Assembly: GCA_036927565.1 (NCBI GenBank) | Contig: JAYESD010000010.1 | Location: 113,986,866 to 114,050,865 of the forward strand | Direction of reading: 5' to 3' | DNA: 64,000 bases | Source of the DNA: Tuctoria greenei | Taxonomy: Eukaryota; Streptophyta; Magnoliopsida; Poales; Poaceae | The notes under the pieces: model-generated | What the model saw: only the letters and a program-made list of their open reading frames with translations | Databases searched by the model: none | What the model was told of the DNA's origin: nothing | Made by a program: the position numbers and the translations under genes | Shown: piece by piece, positions 1 to 11,832 of the stretch | How the letters are laid out: each line of letters starts with the position of its first letter | Numbering within the stretch: position 1 is the first letter of the stretch

Positions 1-80
1 AAGACGCCACCTTTCGGTGCTTGGTTGTTTTGTGCCAACTTAAGCTCATCTTTAAGTTTTAATATCAAGTTAGAGCATTT

Positions 81-799
81 TCAAGGTTGAGTTGTTTTGG
101 TTTTGATATTTGTGGAAGGTGAGCTTTTAGAGGAAGAAGGTGCATTGACCTTGAGAGACTCCACTTGTGTTTCAAGGATCTTGTTAACTTTTGTCAAGCT
201 AACAAGTTCATCCTTTAGCACAATTGTAGTTTTCTCAAGGTTTGAGCAAGTTTCCTTGCTCAAATCGAGTTCGCACTCAAGTGCATTGCTTCTCTCTCTT
301 TCAAGCTCAAAGAGCTCCTCAAACTCTTGACATCTCTTCTTTTGTTGGATGAGCATGTCCTCTTGGCGGTTGATGATCTCTTCCTTCTCAAATATCTCAT
401 TTGTTAACAACTTCAACCTTTTCAAGGTACTCTTACTCATATCCTTAAGCATATGTTCATTTTCACTACTACTATCAAAATCATCATGTGAAGAAATGGA
501 AGAAGATGATTTAGATTTAACCTTCTTTCTTTTCTCCTTGGTCGTGAGGCAAGTTGGCCTTGAATTCTCCAAGTTGGGGAAGAGCTTGTTCTCCGTGGTT
601 GACTTCTTCATAGCAATAGTTGCTATAGTCTCTTCTTCATCAGAGAAGGATTCTTCATTTGAATCCCACTCCTTTCCGAGGTGGGCATGTTCCGATTGCT
701 TCTTCTACTTGAAGTGTTTCTTCACTTGAGACTTGCCCTCCTTCTTCTTGTTCTCTTCATGTGGGCAATCCACAATGAAGTGGCCGTATTCTCCACAAT
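81..799 (-). pseudogene. copia gag, C-terminal part (zinc knuckle remnant and coiled-coil tail)
   Basis: Read leftward from 799, the frame opens with the second part of a CX2CX4HX4C zinc knuckle (residues CGEYGHFIVDC) and a Lys-rich stretch. It hits a TAG stop at 705-707. Beyond the stop the frame runs through an acidic Glu/Asp/Ser segment into an open stretch of 176 residues (611 to 81). That stretch has a Ser-rich block followed by a long heptad-like Glu/Lys/Leu region, likely a coiled coil. The first cysteines of the knuckle are 28 kb away at about 29,100, because a Tekay element landed inside the motif. Gag would have packaged RNA in virus-like particles. This copy is dead. Confidence 0.8.
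795..799. repeat. Target-site duplication ACAAT of the Tekay insertion (left copy)
   Basis: ACAAT directly precedes the LTR terminus TGTGACACC at 800. The same five bases follow the other LTR at 29,096-29,100. Both copies lie inside the copia gag zinc-knuckle codons, which confirms the insertion point. Confidence 0.9.
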
Positions 800-3625
800 T
801 GTGACACCCAGTTCCAAAAATGAACCAAGTGAACGCATATGTGTGCCCAGGACGTTCAACACACGTACACGAGTGCATTCACAGAAGGATATACAGAAAA
901 TTACCACAGAACAAGATTAAATTACCACTTTTATTACAGAATACAGAATATCCTCGAATACAAGCTCTAATGAATATTAATGACGAGTTTCAACTAACGC
1001 AACGAAAATAAACTAAATAAACGAACTAAGCAAATAGGCAATGGGGTAGCGCAGCTCCAATCAACACCACAACAAAGCTGATGGCAGACATGACCTAGAA
1101 CTCCGCATATCATCATTATACTCCCAATCCTTACCTGCAACTGTTATGGGGGAATTGCAAGGGTGAGTACATGTTGTACTCAACAATTGTGGAAAGTATG
1201 ACATGTAGCTGATTCAAATAACGAATATAATAATGGCTAAGTGTTGAAAAGTACATTAAAACATTTGAATAGCAATATATTATACGTATGTGAGATAAAC
1301 CCATCCTAAACCATAATTAGTAACATAATACAACTCCATATTCCATATCCATCACCATTATACCAGATTTCACCATTACCATTAACCATATCCAATACCA
1401 GAATTTAATCCATAACTATATTATCACCCATAACCAGTACCAACCATAACCAGACCCCAAGTTTCCCTCTAATCATGTGAGGGTCCAGGTTGCTCATAAC
1501 CGTGAGCACGGCTATCATGATAGTTTTAAGACACTCTACAGAGGTTGTACCGCTTTACCCACGTGTTTGTGATTTCATCACCTTTTGATGACTAGAACCT
1601 CTATTATGCCATCTCACACGTCCGTTGGTGTGTGGCCAAGAGATCACAAATAGCCTTTATGAAGGGATTGCTAGCATGTACGGACCCACTGAGGTTTCAC
1701 CGGTGGCGATGTCTCCAACTGAGCACATCTTCAACCAAGGGCCCCCTCTCGTGCCATTCGGATCCAAGGGATTCCCGCCAACCATATCCAAACCCAATCC
1801 GACCCACCTTACCCGGTGCACCAAATGGTCCATGCAGTACTAGCAATACCCTAATTAATTAGCTACGTCGCACCCATACTTGGCCTCGTTCTGGAACTGT
1901 AAGTCCTGGATGATCGCTCCACGAACATGTCCTTAGATCTAAGGCAAGCCAAACCACCATAACATCCAACCCATCCACGTACCATGCTTGCTCAGATCAC
2001 CCATTACCATGTCATATTAACCAGTTCATATTAACCATAATATCATTAATGCATAATTAAATGGTATAGTTGTTTTCCCATCCCAATTAATTAAGCGAAG
2101 TAAAAAGGTAAAAAGCCCTTCCCAACTCTCTACCATGAATTCCAGGCGACAGGGGTGGTTAGCAAAGCTAGTAAACTTCCTATCATAGGATTTCCATCAT
2201 ATTGACACAAGCATGCAGTTTTGCAAACAAAACATTTATTGTCAAATAGGATCAATATGTTCAAGGACACTTGCCTTGCTCTTGAGCTTGGTTTGGCTCA
2301 AAGCCTTCAAATTCCTGGTGTTGGAGGTCCTCCGCAGCACCCTCTAGCGCAAAACCGTCTAGACTGCGTAACGAACACACAAGACAAGAAATACAATCAA
2401 TAAGTGCACATATATTACTCAATATGACATGACATGCATTATTAATGCAAATGCGAAATAAAACTTGTTAATGAGTTGCTAATAATGTTTACTAACTAGT
2501 TCTAATAGTTTTTAACAAGTTTAACAGGTTTGGAATTAATTCGAACCAATTTAGAATTAATTCAGCAGGTAACAGATCGCAAAATCAGACTAGTTCGTTA
2601 GGGACGGGACTAGTCCGCCCTTCGCAGGAACAACGAACTAGGGTTTTCTAGTTCGACATGAATTTGGAGAAACGAGGTCGAATTCACGTGAGAAAAGGAA
2701 GTAGAAGGTATACCAGGTGTTTAGAACTCCAATGAATCAAGGGTTTTGGAGGCAACACTTAGATTATGGTGATCTAGGATTGATGAAGAACTTGAAGGTG
2801 AATTGTTGATGAAGAACGAAAACTTGATGGAGATCTTGATCCTCTTTCATTCCTCCTCTTCTTCTTCTTGCTCGAGATCTCCTTCTCCCTCCTCGGTGGT
2901 GGCTCTCCACGAACTAGGGTTTGGGTGGACTTCAATTAAGGCAAAAGGATGTTAAGTCAAGGGGAGGGGTTGTTTATATAGAGGTGGAGGCCATGGTCTC
3001 AATGAATTCGAGTTTGGGGAGGGTTGAGGCCGGTGTGGGGTCCCACATGGGCTCCAAAAAGAGTTAGACACGACGTCCTTAGGCCCACTTAAGGTGGAAC
3101 CCAAAAACAAGTCGTGAAACAAAGAATCAACTCGGAGTCACGATTTATCGGACAAGTCTAAAAAAAGGGTCGGACTAGTCCGAAGTTGGACAGAGAGATA
3201 TCGGACAAGTCCGGACTATATCGAACAAGTCCAAACTTGGTCAGAGGGAAATCAGACAAGTCTATCAAAAACCGAACAAGTCCGATTTTAGTAAGAGGGA
3301 AAACGGACAAGTCCGCTGGAATACCGGACTAGTCCGGACAATTCCAGAGACTTAGCAAAATTTCCAAGGAATTGAAACACTGGACTAGTCTGCAATGGAC
3401 CGGACAAGTCCGAAAGTGTCCAGTGGGAAAAACAGACTAGTCCGCAGCAAAAATAGACTAGTCCGATGGAGGTCAGAGAGAAATCGGACTCGTCCGCACT
3501 TCCCATAATTCTTAAGTGTGGTTTTACTCTAAATTCATTTTAACTTATTTCTTTTTGTGTGGAATAATATTAAACATGTATTAGAATGTATGCAATGCAT
3601 GATGCATGAAAATGAGGGTGTTACA
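800..3625 (-). repeat. Tekay 3' LTR
   Basis: In the element's orientation it runs from TGTAACACCC (at 3,625) to a terminal GGTGTCACA (at 800). The same sequence recurs at 26,248-29,095 and as a solo LTR at 39,828-42,625. A TATA-like stretch (TATATAAAC on the minus strand) lies near 2,971-2,982, and a palindrome array lies upstream of it at 3,140-3,495. The short ORFs in this LTR are not genes. Confidence 0.9.
2971..3495 (-). promoter_or_regulatory. Tekay U3: TATA-like box plus array of CGGAC(T/A)AGTCCG palindromes
   Basis: A TATA-like box (2,971-2,982) is preceded upstream, at 3,140-3,495, by more than ten copies of a 12-bp dyad such as CGGACTAGTCCG or CGGACAAGTCCG. Spacing is roughly 25-30 bp. 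The same layout occurs in the other two copies of this LTR (about 28,600-28,975 and 42,175-42,500). The position upstream of TATA suggests repeated protein-binding sites, which is inference. Confidence 0.6.
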
Positions 3626-3639
3626 GACATACCCCCCTT
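3626..3639 (-). other. Tekay polypurine tract
   Basis: On the minus strand AAGGGGGGTATGTC directly precedes the LTR start TGTAACACCC. This is the expected place of the plus-strand primer for reverse transcription. Confidence 0.75.
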
Positions 3640-5290
3640 AAAATGAATCTTGCCCTCAAGATTCGACGCGGAAGAGAAGAGATAGGGAAATTCCTTCTTG
3701 AGATCATACTCCAGCTCCCAAGTTGCTTCCGATTTTGTATGATGCTTCCATTGCACCTTGCACCATCGAATAACCTTGTTTCTTGTGACCCTCTCCTTGG
3801 TTTCCAAGATTTTGACGGTTGCTCGGCATAAGTCAAATCTGCCTCTAGTTTCAGTTCTTCCATTGGCACTTGTTCTTACGGTACCCTCAAGCACTTATTG
3901 AGCTGGGAAACATGAAATACATCATGAACATTCGATAGATGAGCTGACATCTCCAACTTATATGCCACTTCACCTCTTTTGTCCAAAATCTTGAATGGTC
4001 CAATGTATTGAGGTGCTAGCTTGCCTCTTATGTTAAACCTCTTATGACCTCTCATTGGTGACACCCTGAGGTAAACGAAGTCTCCCACTTCAAAGACTAG
4101 TTTCCTTCTCCTATTGTCCGCATAGCCTTTTTGCCTTGATTGAGCAGCCCTCAAGTTTTCGCGGATAACCTGAACTTGTTTTTCAGCTTCTAGCAACACA
4201 TCCAGACCAAATACTTGAGTTTCCACTATCTCATTCCAGAACAAAGGTGTCCTACACTTCCTTCTATAAAGTGCTTTAGATGGCGACATTTTCAAGCTTG
4301 CTTGGTAACTATTGTTGTATGAAAACTCTGGATATGGCAAGCTCTTGTCCCAACTTTTCCCATGCTTCAAAGCACAAGCTCTTAACATATCCTCTAAAAT
4401 TTGATTGGTTCTCTCAGTTTGTCCATCCGTTTGAGGGTGATATGCTGAGCTAAAATTCAACCTTGTTCCCAATGCTTCATGCAATTTCTGCCATAACCTT
4501 GAGGTAAATTGAGAAACTCTATCCGACACTATCTTATTTGGGCTCCATGCAAACATACTATCCTTCCCATATATAGTTCAGCCAATTTCTCTCCATTAAA
4601 TGTGGTCTTGATGGGAATAAAGTGAGCTGACTTAGTCAATCGGTCCACGATTACCCAAATTGAGTCATAACCGGACTGTGTACGTGGCAATCCAACTATA
4701 AAGTCCATACCGATCTCTTCCCACTTCCATTCCGAGATCTTCAATGGCTGCAATAATCCAGTTGGCCTTTGATGTTCCGCCTTGACTCTTTGGCACACAT
4801 CACACAAAGCTACATATTCAGCTATGTCCTTTTTCATGCTGGCCCACCAATAACACGTCTTCAAGTCCTTGTACATCTTCGTACAATCCAGGTTAATTGA
4901 GTATGGCAAGTCATGTGCCTCTTTTAGTATTGTCTCCCGAATATGCTTATCATTGGGCACAACAATCCTTTTTCCCAGCCATAAAGTACCATGGTCATCC
5001 TCATAAAATCTGAATTCTCTCCCCTCTTGGGTCCTTTCCTTGATTTCTTGGATTTCCTTGTCCTTTGTTTGAGCTTCCCAAATTTCTTGCTCCAAGGTCA
5101 GATTTAACTGCATTATCCCCATCTCATTGATGAATCCGAGATTTAACCATTCAAACTCCTTACATAATTCGGATGGCAATTCTCGAACCGTGAGCTGGTG
5201 ACTTCCTTTTCTACTCAAAGCATCGACCACTACATTGGCTTTTCCCGGATGATAATTGATTTCCAAATCATAATCCTTGATGAGCTCCAA
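3640..5290 (-). pseudogene. Tekay pol: integrase and chromodomain
   Basis: In minus-strand order: the integrase zinc-binding region near 4,930-4,780 (CDVCQ pair present, but the second His of the HHCC set is Asn, in SINLD); the catalytic core (Asp in GMDFIVGLP, Asp in IVSDR, Glu in DGQTERTNQ); a GPF-type C-terminal domain (QYIGPFKILDKRG); and a chromodomain ending near 3,655 (CKVQWKHH, ATWE, EFPYLF). A frameshift near 4,540 splits the core, a stop lies near 3,880, and another frameshift falls just before the chromodomain. Tekay chromodomains are thought to steer integration to heterochromatin. This copy cannot make a functional protein. Confidence 0.88.
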
Positions 5291-6128
5291 CCATCTTCGT
5301 TGCCTCAGATTCAGGTCCGTTTGTGTGAATATGTACTTGAGACTCTTATGACCCGTATAAATTTCACACCTATGTCCAAGGATATAATGTCTTCAAATCT
5401 TCAATGCGTGTACTGCGACTGCAAGTTCCAAATCATGCGTTGGTTAATTCTGCTCATGTTTCTTCAATTGTCTAGATGCGTAGGCAACCACTTGACCTTC
5501 TTGCATCAATACACATCCAAGTCCTTGTCTTGATGCATCACAATATATATCAAAACTCTTGATCACGTCCGGCAATATCAAAATTGGGGTTGTTGTGAAC
5601 CTCTTCTTCAGCTCCTCAAATCTCTCTTGACAAGCTTGAGTCTATTGGAAAGCTTTCCCCTTAATCAACAATTCCGTCATTGGTTTAGCTATCTTGGAAA
5701 AATCCTTGATGAATCGACGGTGATATCCAACCATTCCAAGAAAACTCCTCATTTCCTTTACACTTTGCGGTGGCTCCCATTTCAACACGTCCCTCACCTT
5801 TCCTGGGTCAACCGATACTCCTCCTCCTGAGATGATATGACCAAAAACTGACACCCCTTTCAACCAAAACTGGCACTTGTTGAACTTGGCATATAATTGA
5901 TGCTCCCTTAATTTTTGCAACATAAGCATCAACTATTCCTCATGTTCCTTTTCATTCTTCGAGTAGATCATAGTATCATCAATAAAAACCACAACAAACT
6001 TATCCAAGTACTCCATAAAGACCTTATTCATGAGGTACATAAAGTATGCAGGTGCATTGGTCAATCCAAAGGACATAACTGTATACTCATAGGATCCATA
6101 CCGTGTCCTAAAAGCCGTCTTGGGTATG
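5291..6128 (-). pseudogene. Tekay pol: C-terminal half of reverse transcriptase and RNase H
   Basis: The frame starts abruptly at 6,128, next to an Athila LTR, within the RT palm (TAFRTRYGSYEY). It continues through SFGLTNAPA and the catalytic box FIDD (near 5,976-5,987), the thumb/connection (FLGMVGYHRRFIKDFS) and RNase H (YCDASRQG; VVDALSRK). In-frame stops lie at 5,933-5,935, 5,642-5,644, 5,444-5,446 and 5,393-5,395. The N-terminal RT, protease and late gag are absent from the window. The loss coincides with the Athila composite and was probably caused by it. Confidence 0.85.
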
Positions 6129-7320
6129 TGTTGGTATTTCTTAACACCACAGAGTTATCCGCAAGCGCACAGAAATACTGTTGTACCACTTCCCCTTAAG
6201 GTGTATTCCCAAGGGTATCGAATCCAAAGAACGTGTGTGCTAATCTATCGAACTAACTCACCCAAGGACACAAAGTTGTTTGGTAGGCAAGGAGCAGAGA
6301 GGAATTCAAAGTATTGATCCTAATTCAAGGTAGTTTGTAGCAGATGCTTGCTTTGGGCACTGGCTTACTCCTAGCAATACTAGGACGACTCCCGCCAAGA
6401 GCCTATGGCATAGCCGAACGTGGAGGATTACGAAGGACAGATAGGGCTGTCACCACCTACTGCCTACCTTTTCAATCCGTGGGTCTACGAGATATCCACT
6501 GATGATTTATAACCTAAGCATCACACTTACGTTCTAAATCACTACTCTAGTTGTTTCGAACACAAAGCTACAACTAGAGCCTCTAATGAATTAAAGTAGT
6601 GAATCCACAAGTAACTACTTGTGCAAACTACTAAGAATAAAAGATCGAACTTGTATTGAATTCACAAAGGCTTACTTGATTGAGTAAAACTTTTGTAGGG
6701 GTACAAGTGTAGAAGAGGGACTTGACAAGCCCAAGCCTCCTTCTCCTAGACTCTTCACCACACTCTCCTTCTACTTTAGTAGCCTCTAGGACTACTCTAA
6801 ACCTTTGGAGTGTAGCACTATTATCAACTTTTGGTGTGTGTGAGAAGTGAGGTGAGGGGGTCCATTTATAGGTGGAGAAGGCTCGGTTCCCACAAAAATT
6901 AATGCGCGAATCAGTCACCATTGACTCCAGGGAGTCGGGAGGAGCCAACACGTGTAATTTGACCGAGTTTGGTGCCAGAAAGAGGTCGGCCGAACCCCTG
7001 GTTTGGCCGACCTGGTCAAGGCTCCCCTCGGGGAGTGCTTCCTCCAAGTGGCTTCCAGGTGGGCCCCCTTGATGTATATGGGTGCAACACCATTGCATCT
7101 GCTCGTATTCTTCTGTTTGTGGGCCATTTGATCCATGTGTTGCCACGTGTCATCGCCTGATTCGTTGAAATCCATTTTCATGGATTCATCCCTGCATGTT
7201 TTGGTATTTTGGGTAAAAATTCACCTGCATACAAATAAACACCAACACTTGTGGAATTGGGTTAGTGTATAACCCTACCACTATGTTTTGTGTTTCTTTT
7301 ATGCACATTATGAGGTGAAT
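6129..7320 (-). repeat. Athila LTR A, lacking its last ~37 bp
   Basis: It begins TGTTGGTATTTC like LTR B, but at 7,320 it stops before the usual terminal segment ending GTCAACA. It joins pol sequence (ACGATGGGTG...) directly. In the element's orientation the missing part is the U3 start, so the purine tract and 5' edge of U3 are gone. Confidence 0.88.
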
Positions 7321-9056
7321 ACGATGGGTGCATAACGCTGGACTAATTCCCTTGAGATCTTGGAGTGAATATCCAAAACAACTCTATGCCTTTCTAACAT
7401 GGCTATAAGTTTGAGCGTTTCATCATCTGAAAGCTTGTCACTTATGATGACAGGGGCTTCCAAATCGCCATTTAGAAAGGCATAACATAGGCCTAGAGGT
7501 AGAATCTTGAGCTCAACAGGAGGGTTTGGGGAGGGATCTTCTTTTGGCAATTCTATTTCCTCCTGAAATTCATCCTCCTCTTGGATGGAATCTTCTTCTC
7601 CTTCAATTTCAGAGGGTTCTAAAAATTGAAGAGTCCTAACCTCCTCCATTGGCTCATCTTGGATAGGAGATTCTGCAGATGTGTTCTTTGAGCGCAGAAT
7701 AGGCATGGCAAAATTTCTCCCTCCAAGATTGATATTGAGGCTTCCTTCCAAAGGAACTTCCATGAGAAATTTCTCTATGGGAATCCCTATCATGATGTCG
7801 AAATCTTGGATTTCGAACACGTGAAAATCTAGGAGAGCCTCAACATCTTTGTGTCTAACATACACTTGTTGCAGAACCCCACATCCTTCAAGAATGGTTC
7901 CAAATGAATCTCGGAAGGATTTGCGTGTTGGTGCCAATGGCACATCGCCAAGAATGGCAAGAGCAAAAGAATCGAAAATGATATTTGCTCCAACAGTATG
8001 GTTGTATAGGATTCTCATTGGTGTCCCTCTAATAGAACATAAAATGGTAGCCAAAGGTGAGGTCATTCGAAGAATTTTGGGTGAATTCTCGACTTCAGCT
8101 GTCCATTCTCTGCTCAGGATAGAGGTCAACTCCTTGATCGTCTGACGGACGAACACCCCGTCAGGTGGTTCAGGTGGAGTTGATGGCAATGAAGGTTTCC
8201 TATAGCAACAATACTTCGGGGTATTTCATAATCTTCAAAAAGCTCTTCCTCGAAGTAAAATGGAAACTGCGAGGGTTGAATTTCTTCTACCTTCGTAGTC
8301 TCAGGTTCGGGAGAGGATTCCTCTGGCAAGGCTTGGGGTAAACAAGAAATGGGTTCATCCTTGTCCAAGAGTGTATCCTCCGTTCTTGACACGACTTCCT
8401 CTTGGGGAGGCTCATTAAGACCCATAATGAAGGAAATTTTTTCTAGAATTCTGTCCAGAAGATCCTTGCCTTCTTCTGGAGTCTTATGGAGGAAAGATCC
8501 TCCAGCCGTAATGTTAAGATATAGGGCAAACTCTTTGTTCAATCCCATGAAGAAATGTTGCAAAAGCATTGGATCAGGGATTAACAAATCCGGTCCAGAA
8601 TTTTTCAAAAGAGAAAATCTGTCCCAAGCTGCGCCTATGGATTCCTTCTCCATCTGCTGGAAGCATAGTACTTCCTTTCGTAAGGAAACAATTCGGGCAA
8701 TGGGAAAGAAATCAAGACAAAACTTGTCTCGTAATTCACTCCAATCACCATTTGTCTTCCCAACGTAGTGGTTGTACCATTGATTGGCTTTTTTCTTGAG
8801 GGAAAAAGGAAACAACTTCCATTTGAGAGTTTCTTGTGTCATACCTTTGATTAGAAGGCATGAACACAGTTGTTCGAACTCTCATAGATGGTGGTAAGGG
8901 TTTTCACAATCTGTTCCTGAGAAGGATTGTTCCCGAACCATGGCTATAAAGCCAGGGCGAAGTTCATAGCTGGTTGAACAAATGTTCCGCCGAAGGCGGT
9001 GGCTCACATAACTTGCCCTTCGGAGCAGATTAAGAAAGAATGGTGGGTTGCTCCAT
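7321..9056 (-). pseudogene. Athila-1 gag and partial protease, internally deleted
   Basis: The gag ATG is at 9,056 (MEQPTILS), followed by an early stop, a frameshift and a TGA near 8,882-8,884 where Athila-2 has CGA (Arg). The gag core is recognisable at 8,842-8,126 (LKWKLFPFSLK, KQWYNHYVGKTNGDW, LLQHFFMGLN). A protease-region frame follows at 8,189-7,321 (LTSILSREW, FEIQDFDIMIGIP, acidic Glu-rich linker, LSDDETLKLIAMLERH). The frame ends a few codons into the RT upstream region, where it is fused to LTR A. RT, RNase H, integrase and the 3' region are deleted. It is non-autonomous. Confidence 0.85.
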
Positions 9057-9151
9057 TTATATGGTGGTGGTAAGGTAATAATAAGAATGGTAAGATGATA
9101 GATAAGGGGGATATGATACGAGGGTGATCTTGGTTTGAAGATTAACAGCAA

Positions 9152-9173
9152 CCGTTCCCTAGCAACGGCGCCA
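9152..9173 (-). other. Athila-1 primer-binding site (tRNA-Asp type)
   Basis: On the minus strand the sequence begins TGGCGCCGTTGCTAGGGAA, close to the complement of a plant tRNA-Asp(GTC) 3' end. It lies 8 bp inside LTR B, as expected for an Athila-type element. Confidence 0.8.
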
Positions 9174-9181
9174 GGAATGCT

Positions 9182-10409
9182 TGTTGGTATTTCTTAACAC
9201 CACAGAGTTATCTGCAAGCGCACAGAAATATTGTTGTAGCACTTCCCCTTAAAGAGTATTCCCAAGGGTATCAAATCCAAAGAACGTGTGTGCTAATCTA
9301 TCGAACAAGCTCACCCAAGGACACAAAGTTGTTTGGTAGGCAAGGAACAGAGAAGAAATCAAAGTATTGATCCTAATTCAAGGTAGTTTGCAGTAGATGC
9401 TTGCTTCGGGCACGGGCTTACTCCTAGCAATACTAGGACGACTCCCGCCAAGAGCCTATGGCATAGCCGAATGTGGAGGATTACGAAGGACAGATAGGGC
9501 TGTCACCACCTGCTACCTACCTTTTCAATCCTTGGGTCTACGAGATATCCACTGATGATTTATAACCTAAGCACCACGCTTACATTCTAAATCACTACTC
9601 CAGTTGTTTCGAACGCAAAGCTACAACTAGAGCCTCTAATGAATTAAAGCAGTGAACTCACAAGTAACTACTTGCACAAACTACTAAGAATAAAAGATCA
9701 AACTTGTATTGAATTCACAAAGGCTTACTTGATTGAGTCAAATCTTTGTAGGGGTACAAGTGTAGAAGAGGGACTTGACAAGCCCAAACCTCCTTCTCCT
9801 AGACTCTTCACCACACTCTCCTTCTACTTTAGTAACCTCTAGGACTACTCTAGACCTTTGGAGTGTAGCACTATTCTTAACTTTTGGTGTATGTGAGAAG
9901 TGAGGTGAGGGGGTCTATTTATATGTGGAGAAGGGTCGGTTCCCGCCACAATTAATGCGTGAATCAGTCACCATTGACTCCAAGGAGTCGGGAGGAGCCA
10001 ACACGTGTCATTTGACCGAGTTTGGCGCCAGGAAGAGGTCGGCCGAACCCCTGGTTCGGCCGACCTGGTCAAGGCTCCCCTCGGGGAGTGCTTCCTCCAG
10101 GTGGCTTCCAAGTGGGCTCCCTTGATATATATGGGTGCAACACCGTTGGATCTTCTCGTATTCTTCTGTTTGTGGGCCGTTTGATCCATGTGTTGCCACA
10201 TGTCATCGCCTGATTCGTTGAAATCCATTTTCATGGATTCATCCTTGCATGTTTTTGTATTTTGGGTAATAATTCACCTGCATACAAATAAACACCAACA
10301 CTTGTGGAATTGGGTTAGTGTATAACCCTACCACTATGTTTTGTGTTTCTTTTATGCACACTATGAGGTGAATTGACGGTCAAAATGTGGTACTTAAAGA
10401 CCGTCAACA
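9182..10409 (-). repeat. Athila LTR B, shared by Athila-1 (5' LTR) and Athila-2 (3' LTR)
   Basis: Full-length LTR of 1,228 bp, from TGTTGACGGTC (at 10,409) to a terminal ACCAACA (at 9,182) on the minus strand. A tRNA-Asp PBS lies on its low-coordinate side and the Athila-2 purine tract on its high-coordinate side. One LTR therefore serves two adjoining internal regions, the signature of a recombined tandem. Confidence 0.9.
9915..10065 (-). promoter_or_regulatory. Athila U3 promoter cluster in LTR B
   Basis: Minus-strand order from upstream: a perfect inverted repeat with 13-bp arms (GGTCGGCCGAACC) and a 3-nt loop at 10,037-10,065; an E2F-like TTTGGCGCCA at 10,021-10,030; a W-box-like TTTGACC at 10,011-10,017; a G-box CACGTG at 10,002-10,007; and a TATA-like box at 9,915-9,924. 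LTR C repeats the set (hairpin at 17,746-17,774). LTR A has it with one mismatch in the hairpin and TTTGGTGCCA in place of the E2F-like core. Regulatory function is inferred from motif resemblance only. Confidence 0.6.
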
Positions 10410-11832
10410 AACTCCCCCACACTTAGTCCTTTGCTCGTCCTCAAGTGAACGCAAGAAGAACTAGAGTGTTGTCATGAATTTTTTATAAGGTAAAATAAGG
10501 ATACTAGATATTTCAACTTATACCTGAATTCATGGATCCCCTTTGTGTATGTGGCTACCACATCAATCTTGGGTGTTTGAAAAGTGGAACAGTTAGAATG
10601 AAGTTCCCTTGGATCATTCTCTGCTGAAATGATTTGGCAATTGCTATATTTGAAAGTCATAGGAACATTTGCCCTTTCCTTCTCGATCGGAATCTTTCAA
10701 ATCTCTCAAAGTGCTTGAGTCCTCACCATGGCATGTTTTGCCAATTCTTGTCCCTATACTAAAAGTGGCTATATCTGGAGCTTGGTAGGGATGAATGTGG
10801 CACACATTTGCAATTCATATGTTACTAAGTCAAAAACTTGATCCTATGAGAGACTTATGCAATGAACAAAGTGAAGGGAAAATTCTTGTGCACATAATGG
10901 AATGGAGGGGCGAGGTGATAACTCCCATGAATTTGCTCTCTTTTGAGGATGAAACATGACTACTTTTTTTTAGCACTCTTACAATTTTTCAAGAGTGGAT
11001 GTTTTTTTTCTCTTTTTCTTGTAGTCATGTCTTCTACTCCTTTTTATTTTTTTAGAGAGGCTTTCATTTGTATTGTATGGAGTTTCTTTTTGGCAGATGG
11101 GTAATTGATGGATGCAAACTCTCAATGTGAGAAATTTTGCATGAATGGAGTGCACAAGAGTTTTCAATTCAAAAAGTTCATGCATGTCACTCAATTGGGT
11201 CCCGGTTTGATAAAGTTCAATGAAAAGAAAAGTGGCATATGCTTGTGGTTTTCAATGAATATATCATATGACCTTGGTGGGTATATAAATTTCCAATGAG
11301 AGATTTAGGAAAATTTCAAGACTTCAAATAGTTACAAATGTCAAAATTCAATTTCAAGCAAAAGGATGATTTCTAAAGAACTCATTTACCATATCACACT
11401 AGTCAAATACCTAGATGATGTGTTTTTTTTCTATTGAATTATGGGAATCATAAACAAGGTAATGAATTGAAATATAAAGTATTCAAATTTTCAGCTTAAG
11501 CAAATCCTTGACTACCAAATTTTATTTCAATTTGTTGAGTTGATTCATTTTAGATATGCAATGTAAAATATGAAATCAACTCAAACAGCAGGGCAGCGTA
11601 TAAAAGTGGGGATAGGAAATCCAAACTGATTTTCTGGAGAAAAACGGATCGTATGGAGTAGAAAATAGGTCGGCCAACTAGGGGGTTCGGCCGACCTCCT
11701 GTTGTCTCTTCTGTGGCTCTGTTTCTTCGGGTCGTTTTGCTCATTCGGTCGCGACGTGTTTTGATATGCAATGTTAATTTTTTCACGTCGGGATTTCATG
11801 AATTAGAGACATGTTTCCCCCACACTTGTTTC
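10410..11832 (-). other. Athila-2 3' noncoding region with two purine tracts
   Basis: A purine tract (minus strand CTAAGTGTGGGGGAGTTTG, about 10,410-10,428) adjoins LTR B. A second PPT-like GTGTGGGGGA lies near 11,817-11,826. Between them is A/T-rich sequence without a credible gene. It is colinear with 35,334-36,720 in Athila-3, which shows it belongs to the element. A GGTCGGCCGAACC-like dyad recurs at about 11,670-11,697. Confidence 0.7.

Noticed and set aside
6872..7181. ORFs of 66-171 codons in Athila LTR A, repeated at 9,925-10,234 and 17,634-17,908
   Set aside because: They recur in each LTR copy on both strands, change frame between copies, and overlie the promoter region. They are chance frames in LTR sequence.
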